Assembly: GCA_037176845.1 (NCBI GenBank)
Contig: JAYKXP010000015.1
Span: forward strand, 558,001 to 622,000
Length of the DNA stretch: 64,000 bases
Direction of reading: 5' to 3'
Source of the DNA: Paramarasmius palmivorus
Lineage: Eukaryota; Basidiomycota; Agaricomycetes; Agaricales; Marasmiaceae
A program made the translations under genes and the position numbers. This document shows, in pieces, positions 21,991 to 34,299 of this stretch; the first letter of the stretch is position 1; each line of letters begins with the position of its first letter. The notes below the pieces were generated by a model. That model ran no database searches. It was given only the letters and a program-made list of their open reading frames with translations, and was not told the DNA's origin.

Positions 21991-24900
21991 CACACTCTAT
22001 GTGACTTGGACAACAACATACACTATAATCCAATTGACACGAATCAATTGTCAACAGTTATCACTGCAGCGATTGGATGCTGTTTCTGCAGAAACAGCAC
22101 CCGACAAAGACGGGTTAGCCGAGCAAAAATGAAGGATCTTTGCTCGATAAAGATCAAAGGAGTTGCCTTATATGGTAGTCCTGATCGCCGTCCCGGGAGC
22201 AAATATTTTGAATCTTTTCCCGCAAACCGAACATCATTTTTATCCTATCCTGTTTCTCCTGAAACAGCATCCACTCACTGCAGTGTATTGTTATGAAAAC
22301 CTTTCCGATACTTACGGTTCAACTCTTTGGGCATGGTACTATGTAACATTGTCAATTTCAGCCAAGGCGTTCTCACTTTTCCATGTCAAGGGTCTAGTAG
22401 GGTCACCTAGTCAGTGTTTGGACAAAACCTCCGGATCGCAAGATTGGGTATTTTCAGAATGGTGTTGTGCTAGGTTGTGTTGCTCCTCCGTTGCCATATT
22501 ATTGGTAACATACACCACGGTTCTGGTAGGATGTGTCAGGGAGTAGGGAGATCACCAGTGTGGTATTTCGCTGAAGCGAAAGTGACGTCCTTGGTCCGTT
22601 CCCGGGATGTTCCTAGAATGTCAGATCATCAATCACTTTTGTGTTATATGGCTCCATGTCAAGTTCACATTGCACTGGAACACCATTTTGATATTCCAAA
22701 GAGCTTTTACGCTTATGCGATTCCAGACACTATATTCGGGTTTCCCTTCCTGGGTACCCACCTTCAAAAGCGCTTTAGGGTCACTTCTTGGGCATTAAAT
22801 AGACGAATCTCAATAACTGTTCCATTCACAATAGTAGATTTAATACACATGTAGTACAAGATACTTAGGACTAGTAATAATACATAATGTGATTGGTACA
22901 GGTACTATACCTTCAGAGCGACTACAGCGGGAAAGGTCATAAAAGTGTGGTATGTTTAGCTCGCAGCCCTACAACAAATAAATCAGAATTATACCAACGG
23001 ATGGAACTTGGCGACACACCTTTGATCCTTCAGAAATCAGGCTTGACCAGACAGCCACCTCGCGAGTAAATTCTAAAGCTAACTTCGACAATGCAAAACA
23101 CGAACAGAATTACCTGAAAACTGACGACGCGAGTCTTTGAATGAGTACGATAACCAGGATCTGAAGATAGAACTGACGCACCATAATCACAACTCAGATA
23201 CCAAAATTGGAGCCAAAGTGAATCTGGAACCAGAGAAGAAAGATGAGTCCGCGAATGACATTGAATGAGTAAAATAATCTGAAGATACCGATGACAGACG
23301 CAGACACCAAGCAGCCGAGTTTGAATGATCACTGAGAGAATAAAAGTCAGATATAGTCTTCTTGTAGGATTGGACACGCACGATATTCTGGAACATCGAA
23401 GCCAAACTGAGCTCAGACTCGGAAAGGAACTTGGTGGAACAAAGATGTGGTGTGAAGTGAAGAGCATTGTGCGACGTGGCAGCCGCTTATACGAAAAAGC
23501 CCTGTTTCTCACGAACCATGTGGCCTGATTTTTGAACTTGGAGAGACAATTGAAATGTCGTCGATGCAAAGCGAAGGGATGGAGATGTGAGAAGGACATG
23601 GAAGAGGAACGTTAAATGGACTTTGATGAAATGTCAAAAGGACATCATTCGGAGGCCGGGAAAATCCAGCCGGCTGGATATCGGTTTGCTGTTGTCAGCA
23701 TCGGAAAGCAATATCATGATGGTATGTACGCTTTTTTGCTGTCAGAAACAACGTACAGTGACGGGAAATATTGATGTCACTACCAAAAACAGAAATAACG
23801 CCGTATCTTTTTGTATCTCGCAGTCTCCTACCAAGTTTCTGGTGCAGAAGCAAGGAGGAGACGAGAGAATTCAAGTCCTGAACTTTTGTGTTGGACGGGA
23901 AACTGTACGATGAGATATGGCTCGAAAGAATCGAGGTGAAAAGGCCTTGTGCTCACGTGACACTGACATCAATATTTGCCGTCACTGTATCATTCTAATA
24001 CGCTTTCAAATTGGTGGTGTACGCAGACGCAACCCTGCTGTTCGGAGTATTTCAAAATGATTATGTGCATAATCAGGTACCAGGCCCTGTTCGGATACAT
24101 CCATGTAGAATCTGACTTGGCGGGGGAAAGTTACCCGTTCATGTAGCGTTGTAATTTGCAGTTATCTCATCCCTAATGCGGCAACCATTTCAGCTGTGGA
24201 AGGCAACTTCGGTAGAGCCAATTCTCCACACATATCGGAGATAGTTTCAGCCACTGACCAAGAAGCGACGTACGACAGAGATTCAGAGGTTATGCATTTA
24301 TGTCTCATACACCTACGGTTCGCATATTCAACGTGTTTCCGGGTATTTCCTTCCTGTCCAGGTAGGTTCGTCGAGGTGGTAGTAGGTTATCATTGGTTTA
24401 CACAGACAAAGGCGAATACTGTATTGTAAACACTGTAAGCGCCCGGAGCATTCCGCAGTTGTCAGGCATCACAATTGGATGTCATCATTTGGCCTCGGGA
24501 CACAAATTCATCCGCGCATAGATCTTGAAGCTTCTTGAAAGCTTGACCCCTCGCCACGATAATTGTGTAAAAATTGAATAACGTATTGCAACCACCACGG
24601 CTGTCAATCAGGGTCAGGCAGGAGCCCTCACTGCTCAGCCCTGATTCTATTGTCGCCGTAACATTTTTCGGACGTATCACATGAAACCTCGGAGCGCGCT
24701 CTTAGTCACATTGACAAACTTAGTCGAACCCAATCCGATGGCACATTTTCAGTTTGAACTCGGGTCAAGCTCAAGAAAAATACAATCCTATACACAATAA
24801 TCCAACTTGCATTTATATATTCGAGTCCTGACTTCCTAGGTACCATCTGGTACCCTTGATGATTTGGATAAGACAGTACTAGTCTCTCTAAAACAGGGAT

Positions 24901-25293
24901 ATCGCGGTTGTAAGTACCGCAAGTTCGAAATGAACTCCGAGTCTTTCTTCCCGAAAAGGAGCTCGGGAATGTTCCTACGAAGGGTCTCACCGAGTGACGC
25001 TCAGAGGTGGTTTGCCACATTTCGAGCGCATGAAGTTCTTGAATTTTCGAAGGTTTTTTGGGACGGTTTATCTCGACATCTCATGTCCCTGTTTCCAAGA
25101 GAGCCCTATCTAAGATCTGTTGATACATGGGTAGATCAAGGCCGTTACTCCATTGGAGTCAAATATTGTTCGTGGTCGTCTAAAAGTCGTCTGAGCGTCT
25201 ACTATTCGGTTTCAATCGCGTCATTATAAATCGGACTGCCAACGTTCAAAGCATACCAGTTCCCGGACCACATTCCCTATCTCAAATCGTCTC
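21991..25293. other. No gene recognised; probable relic DNA
   Basis: Open frames up to 189 codons occur but lack family motifs and credible introns. The last 90 bases before copy E share GTTCAAAGCATACCAG and CTATCTCAAATCGTCTC with the region upstream of copy B, so they are probably a promoter/5' UTR. Confidence 0.45.
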
Positions 25294-25919
25294 ATGTTCA
25301 ACTCTGGCAGATACATACAAGTCCACGGTCACGCTGTCAATCATATCGACGGTATCTCAATAGTCGTCAACTTGAATAACGTGGCTCAGACAACCGTTCG
25401 CAGTGTTCAAGACTTGGAACTCGGAGGTACTAAGTGTTGTTCTTTGTCATATGCAGTCGTCATCCAACGTTGATCCTACTTTTGAAGATCATGTCCTCAA
25501 GTCCGATGTCGATGACCAAAATACGCTCGACACCAATCATCTATTCCTCAGCCACACACCCAATGCACGAGAAAGCCAGGATCAAGAACATAGTACGTTC
25601 CAAACATCGTGCAAGTTGATTGTAGTCAAGAATCATCGATCCCCGCTCACCAAGCACAAACATTAGCGGCTCGGCAACGACATGATACCTCAACGAATGA
25701 ACATTCCCCTGCCCAGAATATCGCCCATCCGAACCAGGCAAACCCAGGGATGCCACCAAGGCACTCTATAGACCAGATACTCGCCGCTATCCTACGCGAT
25801 TTGCAGACAGGAAGGCTGACCGGAGACGTTATTGGCCATGTTCATAGGATTGGTTTATGGTGCGTGCATCCTTGCAAAGTGAACGGTAGTGCTGATTGAT
25901 ACTAAGTATACGTTGTAGA
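25294..25919 (+). CDS. MFNSG/DVIG small protein, copy E (best model)
   Basis: Exons 25294-25426, 25488-25592 and 25655-25859 plus the single base 25919 fit without any frame conflict. Introns are 61, 62 and 59 nt with GTACTA, GTACGT and GTGCGT donors. The product is 147 residues. Exon 1 is MFNSGRYIQVHGHAVNHIDG and SIVVNLNNVAQTTVRS; exon 2 is acidic (DHVLKSDVDDQNTLD); exon 3 carries QRHDTSTNEHSPAQN and PPRHSIDQ, then ILAAILRDLQTGRLTGDVIG, HVHRIGL. Joining TATG to A of the last exon makes the TGA stop. Reading through the donor would add 14 residues to 25899. There is no signal peptide or membrane segment. I do not know the family; the opening motif resembles the IHGG..NNVGG..NI type at the start of Agaricomycete NLR-like proteins (memory, not searched). 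Confidence 0.65.
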
Positions 25920-26149
25920 GGATCAACGATTTCATTTGGGCGCTTGGAAATGGATCTGTGTTTCACACCAAGGACTACGTATCAACTATATTATTAATTT
26001 GTATTATTCGCAGCCACATACCTCCTAATCATGTACCCAATCCAACACGTATAGCGCAATCCACATACTCTGCATCTCGAGTCAGTGATCTTCTCGCAAG
26101 TCTCTGTCTTCTCTCGAACAATGACAGCCTTCTCACCGTATTGCTGAAT

Positions 26150-26900
26150 ATTGGTTCAGATACCGAACCTCAGGCCTCAGTCATAGAGCGCTGTTGAACG
26201 GGGCAACGGGGCTTTTGAAAGTCGTGAACAAGTCTAATCGAGGAAAAGGTCAGGATTAGTCCCCGACAGACTCGTTGACCGCAGATTTATGTAGCACCAA
26301 ACATATCCCATGCTCAATGTACCCGCAAAGCCAATACCAAAACCCTGTCTCTGTCCGCTGGCATGTCTTCGAGTCCATCAGCGAGCAAAGTCCATTTCTC
26401 CGCCCTAGTAGAGTCGCTTTGGTTCGTGTTACGCACCCTGCGTTGAGGAAAGGAGTTTTTTTCGGCGCTGATTTGATTTATTTCGTCGTGATACGCGACC
26501 TGCTTGTAATATGTCGATGTCGATGAGAGATATTGAACGAGGCTACTCTGTGACCGTGATGGAAGAGAGCAAGTCACATTCGGAAGTGCCGGCGGCATTT
26601 TGTTTCGCTTTGTTCCACGACGACTGGTTCGCTTCACTCGCTATTCTATCCAACTCGGGCATATAATATACCGACGATACGAGATGTCGATGAACGGGGG
26701 TGGCTTTCGAATCTGAGTAACACGGCGCCGTTTTTCTCTCTTGAAAAGGGAAACGTCATTTTCCCTCTCATACAACTCATAGAACCCAGAACAACCTGCT
26801 CGGGCCCAGCGACTCCCCTTTCTCTCTGCAGGCCTCTTACCGCAGCACACAACGCCGCACGCCTCCTCCACTTACCTTTTCCCATCACCGCCTTCAACAC
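26150..26900 (+). repeat. Conserved non-coding block, copy 3
   Basis: Near-identical in layout to the block at 18.2 kb, including CACTCGCTATTCTATCCAAC, GGTGGCTTTCGAATC.GAGTA, CAACTCATAGAACC.AGAACA and TTTCTCTCTGCAGGCCTCTT. It runs straight into the decayed family-2 gene at 26905. Confidence 0.7.
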
Positions 26901-26904
26901 TCCG

Positions 26905-27214
26905 CCCAGAACTTACGACGCCGATGCTGATACTGGGTTCCTTCTCATTCACTCACTTACTGAAGACAACCCTTCATCTTGCGATATCTTCCACCACCGC
27001 TGCTGAAATCAACATCAATATACCTGCACTCCATTGCCCAGCCGACGCCATCCTCAACGTTATCATCCTCGCGACTTAAAGCTATTTGGCGACGTCATTG
27101 GTCAAGTTTTTCCCGTGAACACCAATTTCGACAGCCGGAATGCCATCCTGTGCAGTGTATTGAGAGGTTCAAAAGCGGGAAATTTGGCTAGGGATGTGAT
27201 TGGGCACGTTAATT
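26905..27214 (+). pseudogene. Family-2 (tandem DVIG) gene, second decayed copy
   Basis: Recognisable are DADADTGFLL, LTEDN, INIPALHCPADAILNVII, then after frameshifts VNTNFDSRNAILCSVLRGSK and GNLARDVIGHV. Stops and shifts separate the two motif copies, and the first motif has lost its RLTGDVIG core in frame. The 3' flank (to about 27430) matches that of the other copies. Confidence 0.65.
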
Positions 27215-27636
27215 CTGCGTACGTTCGTTTCATTTCATGTTTATGTCTCTCCTATCGCTCATAAGGTCCTTTTGCAGTGTTCTCCGCTCATGTTTTCTTG
27301 CTCTCTCTCTCTGCTGGCCAGTTGTACCCATACCCCACACCATACATACTCCCGCTATCATATGTAATCCTAAGCCTATATATGCATCAATACCGCCATC
27401 TCTCATCCCATCTCTGTACAACACGGTGACATAAACTTCCAATCTGAACGCACTAATACCACCAACACTTATATCCGCGAGGGTTCAGGCCCGTTCAGCG
27501 CTCAGGGCACCGAGTATCGAGTCAAGAAAGGGTAACCGGTTTTTTATCGGCACCACTGCTCCCGCGCTCGACGATACATACACATATGACGCGTTCGTAG
27601 CGTCCAGAGGATGCCAAACATGCCAAACCTTATAGC

Positions 27637-27661
27637 GTCTCAGGCCCAGTGAACTTTGGGG
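27637..27661 (+). repeat. Left target duplication and TIR
   Basis: GTCTCAGGC (27637-27645) followed by the TIR CCAGTGAACTTTGGGG (27646-27661). Confidence 0.9.
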
Positions 27662-27933
27662 CCGGTGCCAGCCGTGGTTAGACGATGGGAGACGCTGACA
27701 GCTGGTGTTGATGAACCCCATCTGCCATCGGCTGTCATCAGAAAAAACGTCAAACCTCCGGATTTTATACCGATGTCAGACGATCAGAGATGTAGATGTA
27801 TGTATAATAGACAAATTATGATCATTATGATACAACGAGGTAAGGCGAGTCCAGACGAGCAGCGCCGAGTACAATGATGGTGAGGTAGTAATGAGAATGA
27901 ACGGGACAAGACGAGCTACGACGACCGATACCT

Positions 27934-30049
27934 CTACTCTTCTACCTGGGCCGTACCGTCAGCTTTCTGTTTGCCCTTTGCCTCATTGCGCGCATTTCGA
28001 CTCTTCTTCTTCCATTCCTATACCATGGGTTAGATCACCGTGAAATGCATTGGGTTGATATGGTCGCACTTACCTTGTGCTGTAACTGATCTTTCTTCAC
28101 TGCTTCCCACGCAGCGTTGCATTCGTCTTGGCTAGCATCCGGATTTTTCTCCTTGTAGTCGATACTGAATAGATTTCTGGATGTCCTCGTCAGCGACAGC
28201 ATGGGTACAACACTGAATGACTCACTTCTCTCCGTTTGAAGTTGTTGTAACGATCGGCTTAGTCTTTGTTGTGGGTTTAACGGTTCCAGCGTTGGTTACC
28301 ATGGTAGCAACAGTGCTCTCGGGGTTGGATAGTGAGGTTCTCGGAGGTGCCTCGACGGAACTGGGGGCGGCCTGAACATGTTTGCTGGAGCAGAATATCA
28401 ATATATAACATACGAAGAAAGAATCCAAAACATACAGTGGATTGGGCTGGACAACCGTCAATGTCAGCATGTGCAAAAGTAGCCGATGAAAGATGAAGTC
28501 AACGAACACGATGTCTAATTCTTGATTTGGTAGCCGAATCAGCTGCTTGAGACGTTGGGGTATCGGCATCTTGATTCAAAGGGAGAGACAAGCTTTCGGT
28601 AGATTTGACGGAGTCGACTGCGAGTTGGGCTTCGTTGGGTGCTATGACAGGTTTTGGAGAGGCAGCGGGGAGCTCAGTGGCACCAGAAGGTACAGGTAAG
28701 CGAGTTGAGCGGGGAAGGTCATGAGATTCGTTGCATGAAAGACTATCAGGAGCTTTAGGTGTAGTGTTTGACGCAGGTGCATTGATTGGTCGGGCTTGGT
28801 CAGGAAGGATGGTGTCAGAGAAATCGGTTGGCGTAGCCGACATGGCGTCGTCAAGAGGTACAGGGTCTGAGATGGCGGGTGATTTGGCTGGTTCAGAAGT
28901 AGTGATTTCCGGAAGCTTTGTACTACTATCAGGGGAGCTCGAGTCTGACGTTGTGTTGCTGGTGCTATCAGGAGGAGAGGGGTGTGATTTCTTTGGCTTC
29001 TTGCGACGTGGTTCATCTTCGGCGGCCTTCGGTAGTGAATGTTTTGACGACAAGTTCGAAGTTCCTGAAGGGTCTGGGAAGAAGCCTAATAACCCAGTTA
29101 GCAATTGCCAAAGGGTGTAATAGCACTCACGTTTGCAGTTTGGCATGCGATCACGCTTCCAGTCTGAATACCTTACACTGCAAAGTTTATCGACTTTCCA
29201 CCATCCGTCGCACAGCCCTAGCTCATAGTAATCGTTTGACTTGACCATATATAGGATCACATAGGTCAGCGCCGTGTCAGAGCGTCTCTTCCACTGTGAT
29301 GGTTCAGCCCAATTCCCATACAGTTCCGAGAAAGCCGTGTACAAGCTGTCGCTCATGTCATGGCGACGTCGGTCTGAGATTTGCTTGCCTTCTTCGTCTT
29401 CTAGAAAACCGAGTTTCTCGAGTTCTTTCCCTGTACGTGATTTGTACTGTTCGCGGTGTGTCGTCCATGCTTCAGAAGTCGGAAAGGAACACTCGGAGTA
29501 GTCGCGTCTCTCTATGTCGTCTGCTGAGTACCTCTCCAGGAGAGCATTGACTGTCGAAACGGAAGATGGCTTCTTGCTGCGTTTGGTATCGTTATGGTTC
29601 TGAGTCTGTTGTTGCTGTTGAGGTAGAGCAATATTGCTGTGGTTTTGTGGATGAATGAGTTATCCAAACCAGAAAACCATTGCAACTTACTTTAGGGCCT
29701 TCTTCTCTGCACGTAGGTCTAAGAGTTCCTTGTACATATTACTGAACTCTTGATTTCCACTTCTTAACAGTTCGTCTCCAGAGGCAGTTTTGATAAGGTC
29801 TAAGAATTGGTATTCGTTGAAGCCGAGTCTAGGTGAAGAAGAGGACAACTAAAGCAAGTTTAGCAGCAAATCGATGAATACGTCTAGGTGCGTAGACTCT
29901 ACCAGGGGCCCATTGTGGTATGTATGAAATCCACGTAAAGATGTTGTTTCCTGGGGAGAATTGAGCTGGTATGGAACAGAGCTTGAGCTAGAAGTATGCG
30001 AGGTAAAGCTATCGGAGCGAGAATGCTGGGGATTCCATGATGAATCCAT
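27934..30049 (-). CDS. Second protein of the Tnp2-like transposon, function unknown
   Basis: Eight exons fit in phase: 30049-29903, 29848-29691, 29636-29131, 29085-28508, 28446-28436, 28384-28226, 28176-28074 and 28017-27934; total 581 residues. The 11-nt exon and its GTTCGT donor are the weakest part. Residues about 50-100 (GFNEYQFLDLIKTA, EFSNMYKELLDLRAEKKALK) look helical. Then follow PSSVSTVNALLERY, YGNWAEPSQWKRRSD and the stretch NDYYELGLCDGWWKVDKLCS and YSDWKR, a pattern I recall from many unnamed Agaricomycete proteins. The second half is Ser/Pro/Thr-rich with a basic RRKKPKKSHP, and the end is charged (NPDASQDECNAAWEAVKK). It lies wholly within the TIRs on the transposase strand, 147 bp downstream of it, so it is probably a transposon accessory protein. 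Confidence 0.7.
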
Positions 30050-30196
30050 TGACGTGGCAAATGGAGAGACGCGTCGTGCCCTCTGTCACAGATGTGACAA
30101 CGTCTAAGACACAGAACAAATACCAGCGTATCCTGTAACAGAGTATACAGGTAGTATTACAATCAATATTACTATGATAATAAGTGTACATTGCAA

Positions 30197-33100
30197 TTAA
30201 TCTGCTTGTTCTAAATGTGGTTCATCCAATTCATCCGAGTCTGGCATAAGTTCAAGGCCCTCAATTCCCGGCTTCTCAACGACAAACCACCAGTCCCCTT
30301 GCAAGTCATGTTGGCGAGGAAGTGGCTGGATGGATACTACTGAAATGATGCTCTTCACGTCAATGACCTTGAGATTGGTGTCTCCCATGTATTGACATGC
30401 CCACAGTACACCATGTGTTTCGTCGAGAATGTGTTGATTGGGTCGTGTGTAGACAGAAACCAAAGCATAGGCCTGAGGGGGATCTTGTGGACCTCTGCCG
30501 ATCTCGTGAAGAAAATAAAATTGAACTTCACCGTACTCGATACGGTCAAGTTCCTGATCTTTGAACTATGGCTGCATGAGCACAAATCAGGTCGCCGAGA
30601 ACGACTATGGACATACCTTGACATTACGAGTCACTCTAACACTCTTCCGGGATGTTCTACTCTCCTGCCACAGACTACGCGCAACATGTCTGGTCGGTAG
30701 CTCGAGTCGTGCCCAACGTCGAACCTTCTGGGTATTGATGACAGCTGCAACTAAATCACCAACACTGCCTTCCAGAGTGGTGAAGTACCGTTCCCGTTTC
30801 CGCAACAAAACGTAGCTGTCTCCTAGCTTGAATGCTCCACGTGGTAGAATCATCTTCTTGAAGGCGAGCTTGTCGAGTTGAGGGCACATGTTCATGAGTG
30901 CATTGACTTGCGCTCTACGAACTTGTCGCTGAGAAAAGTTTGCCCATGGATTTGATGGCTGATTGCATTCAGCGGTAGTATCTCCAATTGTTCGCTCAAG
31001 AGCAAATTGGGTATGGTAGACAGCAGGGCCAACACGTGCTGTCTCTGGGGCGAGATGCAGGAGTGTGTGAATGCACGGACAACAGAACTGAAGTCGGTCG
31101 ATACGTAGTTGGTAGTATAGATTCTCATAATCCTTCACAAACGTGATGATCTGAGATTGTGCCGCTGCAATCTCCTTGCCCTGAATTGATCGCTTGTTGA
31201 GAATTCGAAGTGCGTAGACGAGACGACAAAAATGGGTGTAATAGATCTCGGGAAGTATTTGTCGAAAGTGCCCAGGGCCAAGGCAGAACACGTACAGAAC
31301 ATATTCAGTAACCTTGTAGCCGCTATTAATTTTCTGAGCAGGATTACGGGGTGGTCGATGGAAGAAAGAGGGAAAGTAGGGTGTTGCGTTCGCGATAGCA
31401 GCACCATGGGTCTTCCATGTATCTCCGATCAGTGTCCTCCATGGCCAAGCTGTCTTATTATCAGTTTCTGCGCAATCGATAGTCCCTCGCCAGATTGATA
31501 TCAAAAGCTGGCCTAGGTTCAGGAGAAGGTGCATCATGTCGGGAACAAATGAAAGTGGAGGCGGAATTGCGAGAGAAAGACCACTGAAAATACAGGGTTT
31601 TGATATCCCTGTTTCCCTCCGATTGATGAGATACTGAGCCTCGTTTGGAGAATCGCTGACCGTCTGGAGCCGCTTCTCGTACCGTTCAAGCGAAGGAGGC
31701 TGAATATTATCGAAGTCGAAGTCATTGTGCATGCATCCTGCTAAGAAGTCTGCAGTGCAATAATGGGCGGAAAAATAGTGCCCTGAGTCGGGCTTATGTC
31801 GCCCCCGCATAGGACAGTCACCACGACAGGCTATTGTGCCGTGATGCCCAACACGGCCATCCATCTCTGCCAGCCCAATACGGTCCGCCGTAGTGAATCC
31901 AACTGCTGGGCGTGAATACACCACCCTCCTCTCTGATGCACGCCATTCCCGGTATCCACGACCATCATTCTCCTTTTGCAGAGCACTCACATGACGCAGC
32001 GATGTCAGTAAGTATGAGTCGAGATTTTTGATCTTGTTCGGCCCCGGGATATTGAAGGCAGGGATGATGTTGACTTTCCTAACACGCTCTCCTGGCGAAT
32101 AGTCCTCCAGAATCCAGACACCGATGTAGGTATCTGACTTCTTGTTCTTGTAGAGTTGGAAGGAATCAGTGGATATGGTGACAATGTGGTCGTCTTCCGT
32201 GAGGTTAAAACGCTCCACCATTGCAAGGAAATCTTCTCCGCATGCATGATCATCGTAGACAAATTCGGCGGCAAGCTCATCCTCCAGCTTCTCCAAAGCT
32301 TCATGCACCTGCTCTACCTTCCATGAGCGATAGCGAAGCTCCAGCGCAGTCTCTGGATTCCTCATTCTGGCTTGAAGCTGTGGACCAAGCAGAATAGTGT
32401 CGAACTGTAGACGAGCACGTTTCTTCCCAGTAAGTGCTTCATACTCTTGATCGTAACGTGGCTCACTGCATCTGGAACAGTGGTCCAGGTCTGCAAATGG
32501 CCCCGTGAACGCATGACAGCCATTGACGCACATGTCATCACTAACAGCAACAACACCGGTGATCTCCTCTACAAGGCCTTTGACCTGCTTGAGTGACATC
32601 AAAGACTCTTCGGGATGCCTTCGAAGGTAAGCTTCACGAGCATCATGATACGTTTGCTCGGATGCATTAGTCGTCGCAAGGTAGAGGTCGATGGCATGCC
32701 GAACAGAGGGATCAGAGATATCGACCTCTTCTTCAATGGGATTTCGTAGACGTTCAACAACATGTGCAGGGCAGTGGCCATCATCAAGCGTCGCTGATTT
32801 TACTGCATCAATAAGCTGTTGGGTGATTCTGACAGTCTCGATAGTGGAATATGGTGGTGGATCAGGTGCCTGCGGCTGGGGTACGAATTCGTCGACACTT
32901 TCTTGTTGGTGCTGCTGACGCCGCTGCTCTAAATCATGTAGTTCCTCGGCACGTTCCTCTCTCTCAAGAGCTTGCTGACTATTAGGATCCTCTGGGAGAT
33001 CTACCTCGTCTTCTTCATTTGAAGCAGCTGAGGGATCATCGAGACCAGATGGTGGGATCACAGGGCTAGTGGGACGAATGTGCGGTAAATGATTTTGGAC

Positions 33101-33634
33101 AACGATATTCTGATTGTCTTCAAGACGGTCTTCGGGACCATAGTCTACATTCATATCTTCATCTTCTCTGAATATATCTTCCTGTTCTGTAACATTGGGA
33201 CGATTCTAGCAGACTATTTCAGTCAAGAAGATAATACAAATGCAATGACACGTACCATAACCACACCCTCGTCCACATTCATGTCAAAACCGCTTTCGCC
33301 TGCAATATCATTGTCACCACCCTCTCTCCATTCGTTTCTCTCGTCCTCTTCTGGCTCCTCATCTGCGTCTTCCTCAGAGCTATACTAGACTCGGACAGGT
33401 TATTAGAGTGTCGTCTATAATTGACGAGTAGATTACCTGACCGGACCCACTGGCGGCAGGCTGACTTTGCTCGGCAAAGTTTGAAAATGCCAAGTGACCT
33501 TCACTTCGGCGACGATTTCTATGACGTGACCATAAGTTATATGAGACAGGTTTTCCCTTGCACTTAGAGCAAGTGCAAACCTGCTCTGGTCGAGCAGACA
33601 TGGGAGTACAAAAAGAGAGCGAAAATGATGTCAT
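30197..33634 (-). CDS. Tnp2-like (Transposase_21) transposase
   Basis: Four exons are in phase: 33634-33437, 33384-33256, 33205-30617 and 30565-30197 (introns 50-52 nt), giving 1094 residues without a stop. The N terminus has a cysteine pair, VCTCSKCKGKPVSYNLWSRH, and an acidic stretch. DMCVNGCHAFTGPF and CSRCSEPRYD form a second zinc-type site. The core shows ISTDSFQLYKNKKSDTY, NIIPAFNIPGPNKIKN, PDMMHLLLNLG, and the C-terminal ERTIGDTTAECNQPSNPWAN with QRQVRRAQVNAL. This order is that of the Tnp2 family used by CACTA/EnSpm-like elements. The last exon (KDQELDRIEYGEVQFYFLHE) is the usual C-terminal extension. An in-frame ATG at 33601 (MSARPEQ) is an alternative start. Confidence 0.9.
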
Positions 33635-33777
33635 CTATATGTGATATGCCACGTGTGGAGATAGTTGTCTCCAGACACGTCAAAAATAGGTAAGTTCGAG
33701 GGAATTCGTCTACCAGCTCCTAACACCGTCTTCGCTCGTTTGAGCCCTGCTAGCATCCGAGGAGAACTGACCCCCGT

Positions 33778-33802
33778 CCCCAAAGTTCACTGGGTCTCAG
33801 GC
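33778..33802 (-). repeat. Right TIR and target duplication
   Basis: CCCCAAAGTTCACTGG (33778-33793), exact inverse of the left end, then GTCTCAGGC (33794-33802). Confidence 0.9.
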
Positions 33803-34299
33803 CTCAGTGGTTATCTTGTATTGTACCGTATCGCTCGCCGGTTAGTTCATATTGGCTCAAGGAAGCTTTTTCGGGCCACTTTCAAAGGCCCCAGCACGTC
33901 GCAAGGCTGTTACTTAGATGGCCAACTAAATGGTGTATGAAGTCCAGCTGTCAAACCTTTCGTGGATCCTAGGATAAATTAAAATTGACAAGGTAGCCAA
34001 TTGCGTGCTTCTCGGAGCCTTTCTGAGCGGTTGGCATCATCAAGGCGGGGACGCCCATGTGGTCATACCCGGGGTATACCCTCAACTGGAGTCAAGTGTG
34101 GTCTAGTATTATCAGTTGATTATCAGCATCTTACTGAGTATTGAGTATAGCTTGTGAACGGATAGTAAGAAGCGCTTGATCAAGTAACCCTGCTGTCATC
34201 TGAGATACTATATATCATTATCTGAAGTCCCCTGTATAAAGCCTGAAGCCTAAGGATGCAAAGTTGCCCATTCCTCATCTCCGTTCATCGACTTATCGA

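Larger units (their letters stand above)
27646..33793 (-). mobile_element. Tnp2-like DNA transposon with 16-bp TIRs and 9-bp flanking duplication
   Basis: The left end reads CCAGTGAACTTTGGGG (27646-27661) and the right end (33778-33793) is its exact reverse complement. GTCTCAGGC is present directly outside both ends (27637-27645 and 33794-33802). Because a C/G adjoins each end, the alternative reading is a 17-bp TIR with a 7-bp duplication. Length is 6148 bp. The element holds two multi-exon genes on the minus strand, both with unbroken frames, so it may be recent and possibly active. Classical CACTA elements end in CACTA and duplicate only 2-3 bp, so superfamily placement should rest on the transposase. 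Confidence 0.9.

Noticed and set aside
23030..23599. Minus-strand open frame of 189 codons
   Set aside because: No recognisable family, skewed composition and no conserved neighbour; probably chance.
30197..33634. Calling the transposase a KDZ (Kyakuja-Dileera-Zisupton) type, which would fit a target duplication of about 8 bp
   Set aside because: The core motifs (STDSFQLYKNKKS, IPGPNKIKN, ERTIGDTTAECNQPSNPWAN) are those of Tnp2/Transposase_21, and the CxC clusters of KDZ are not evident.
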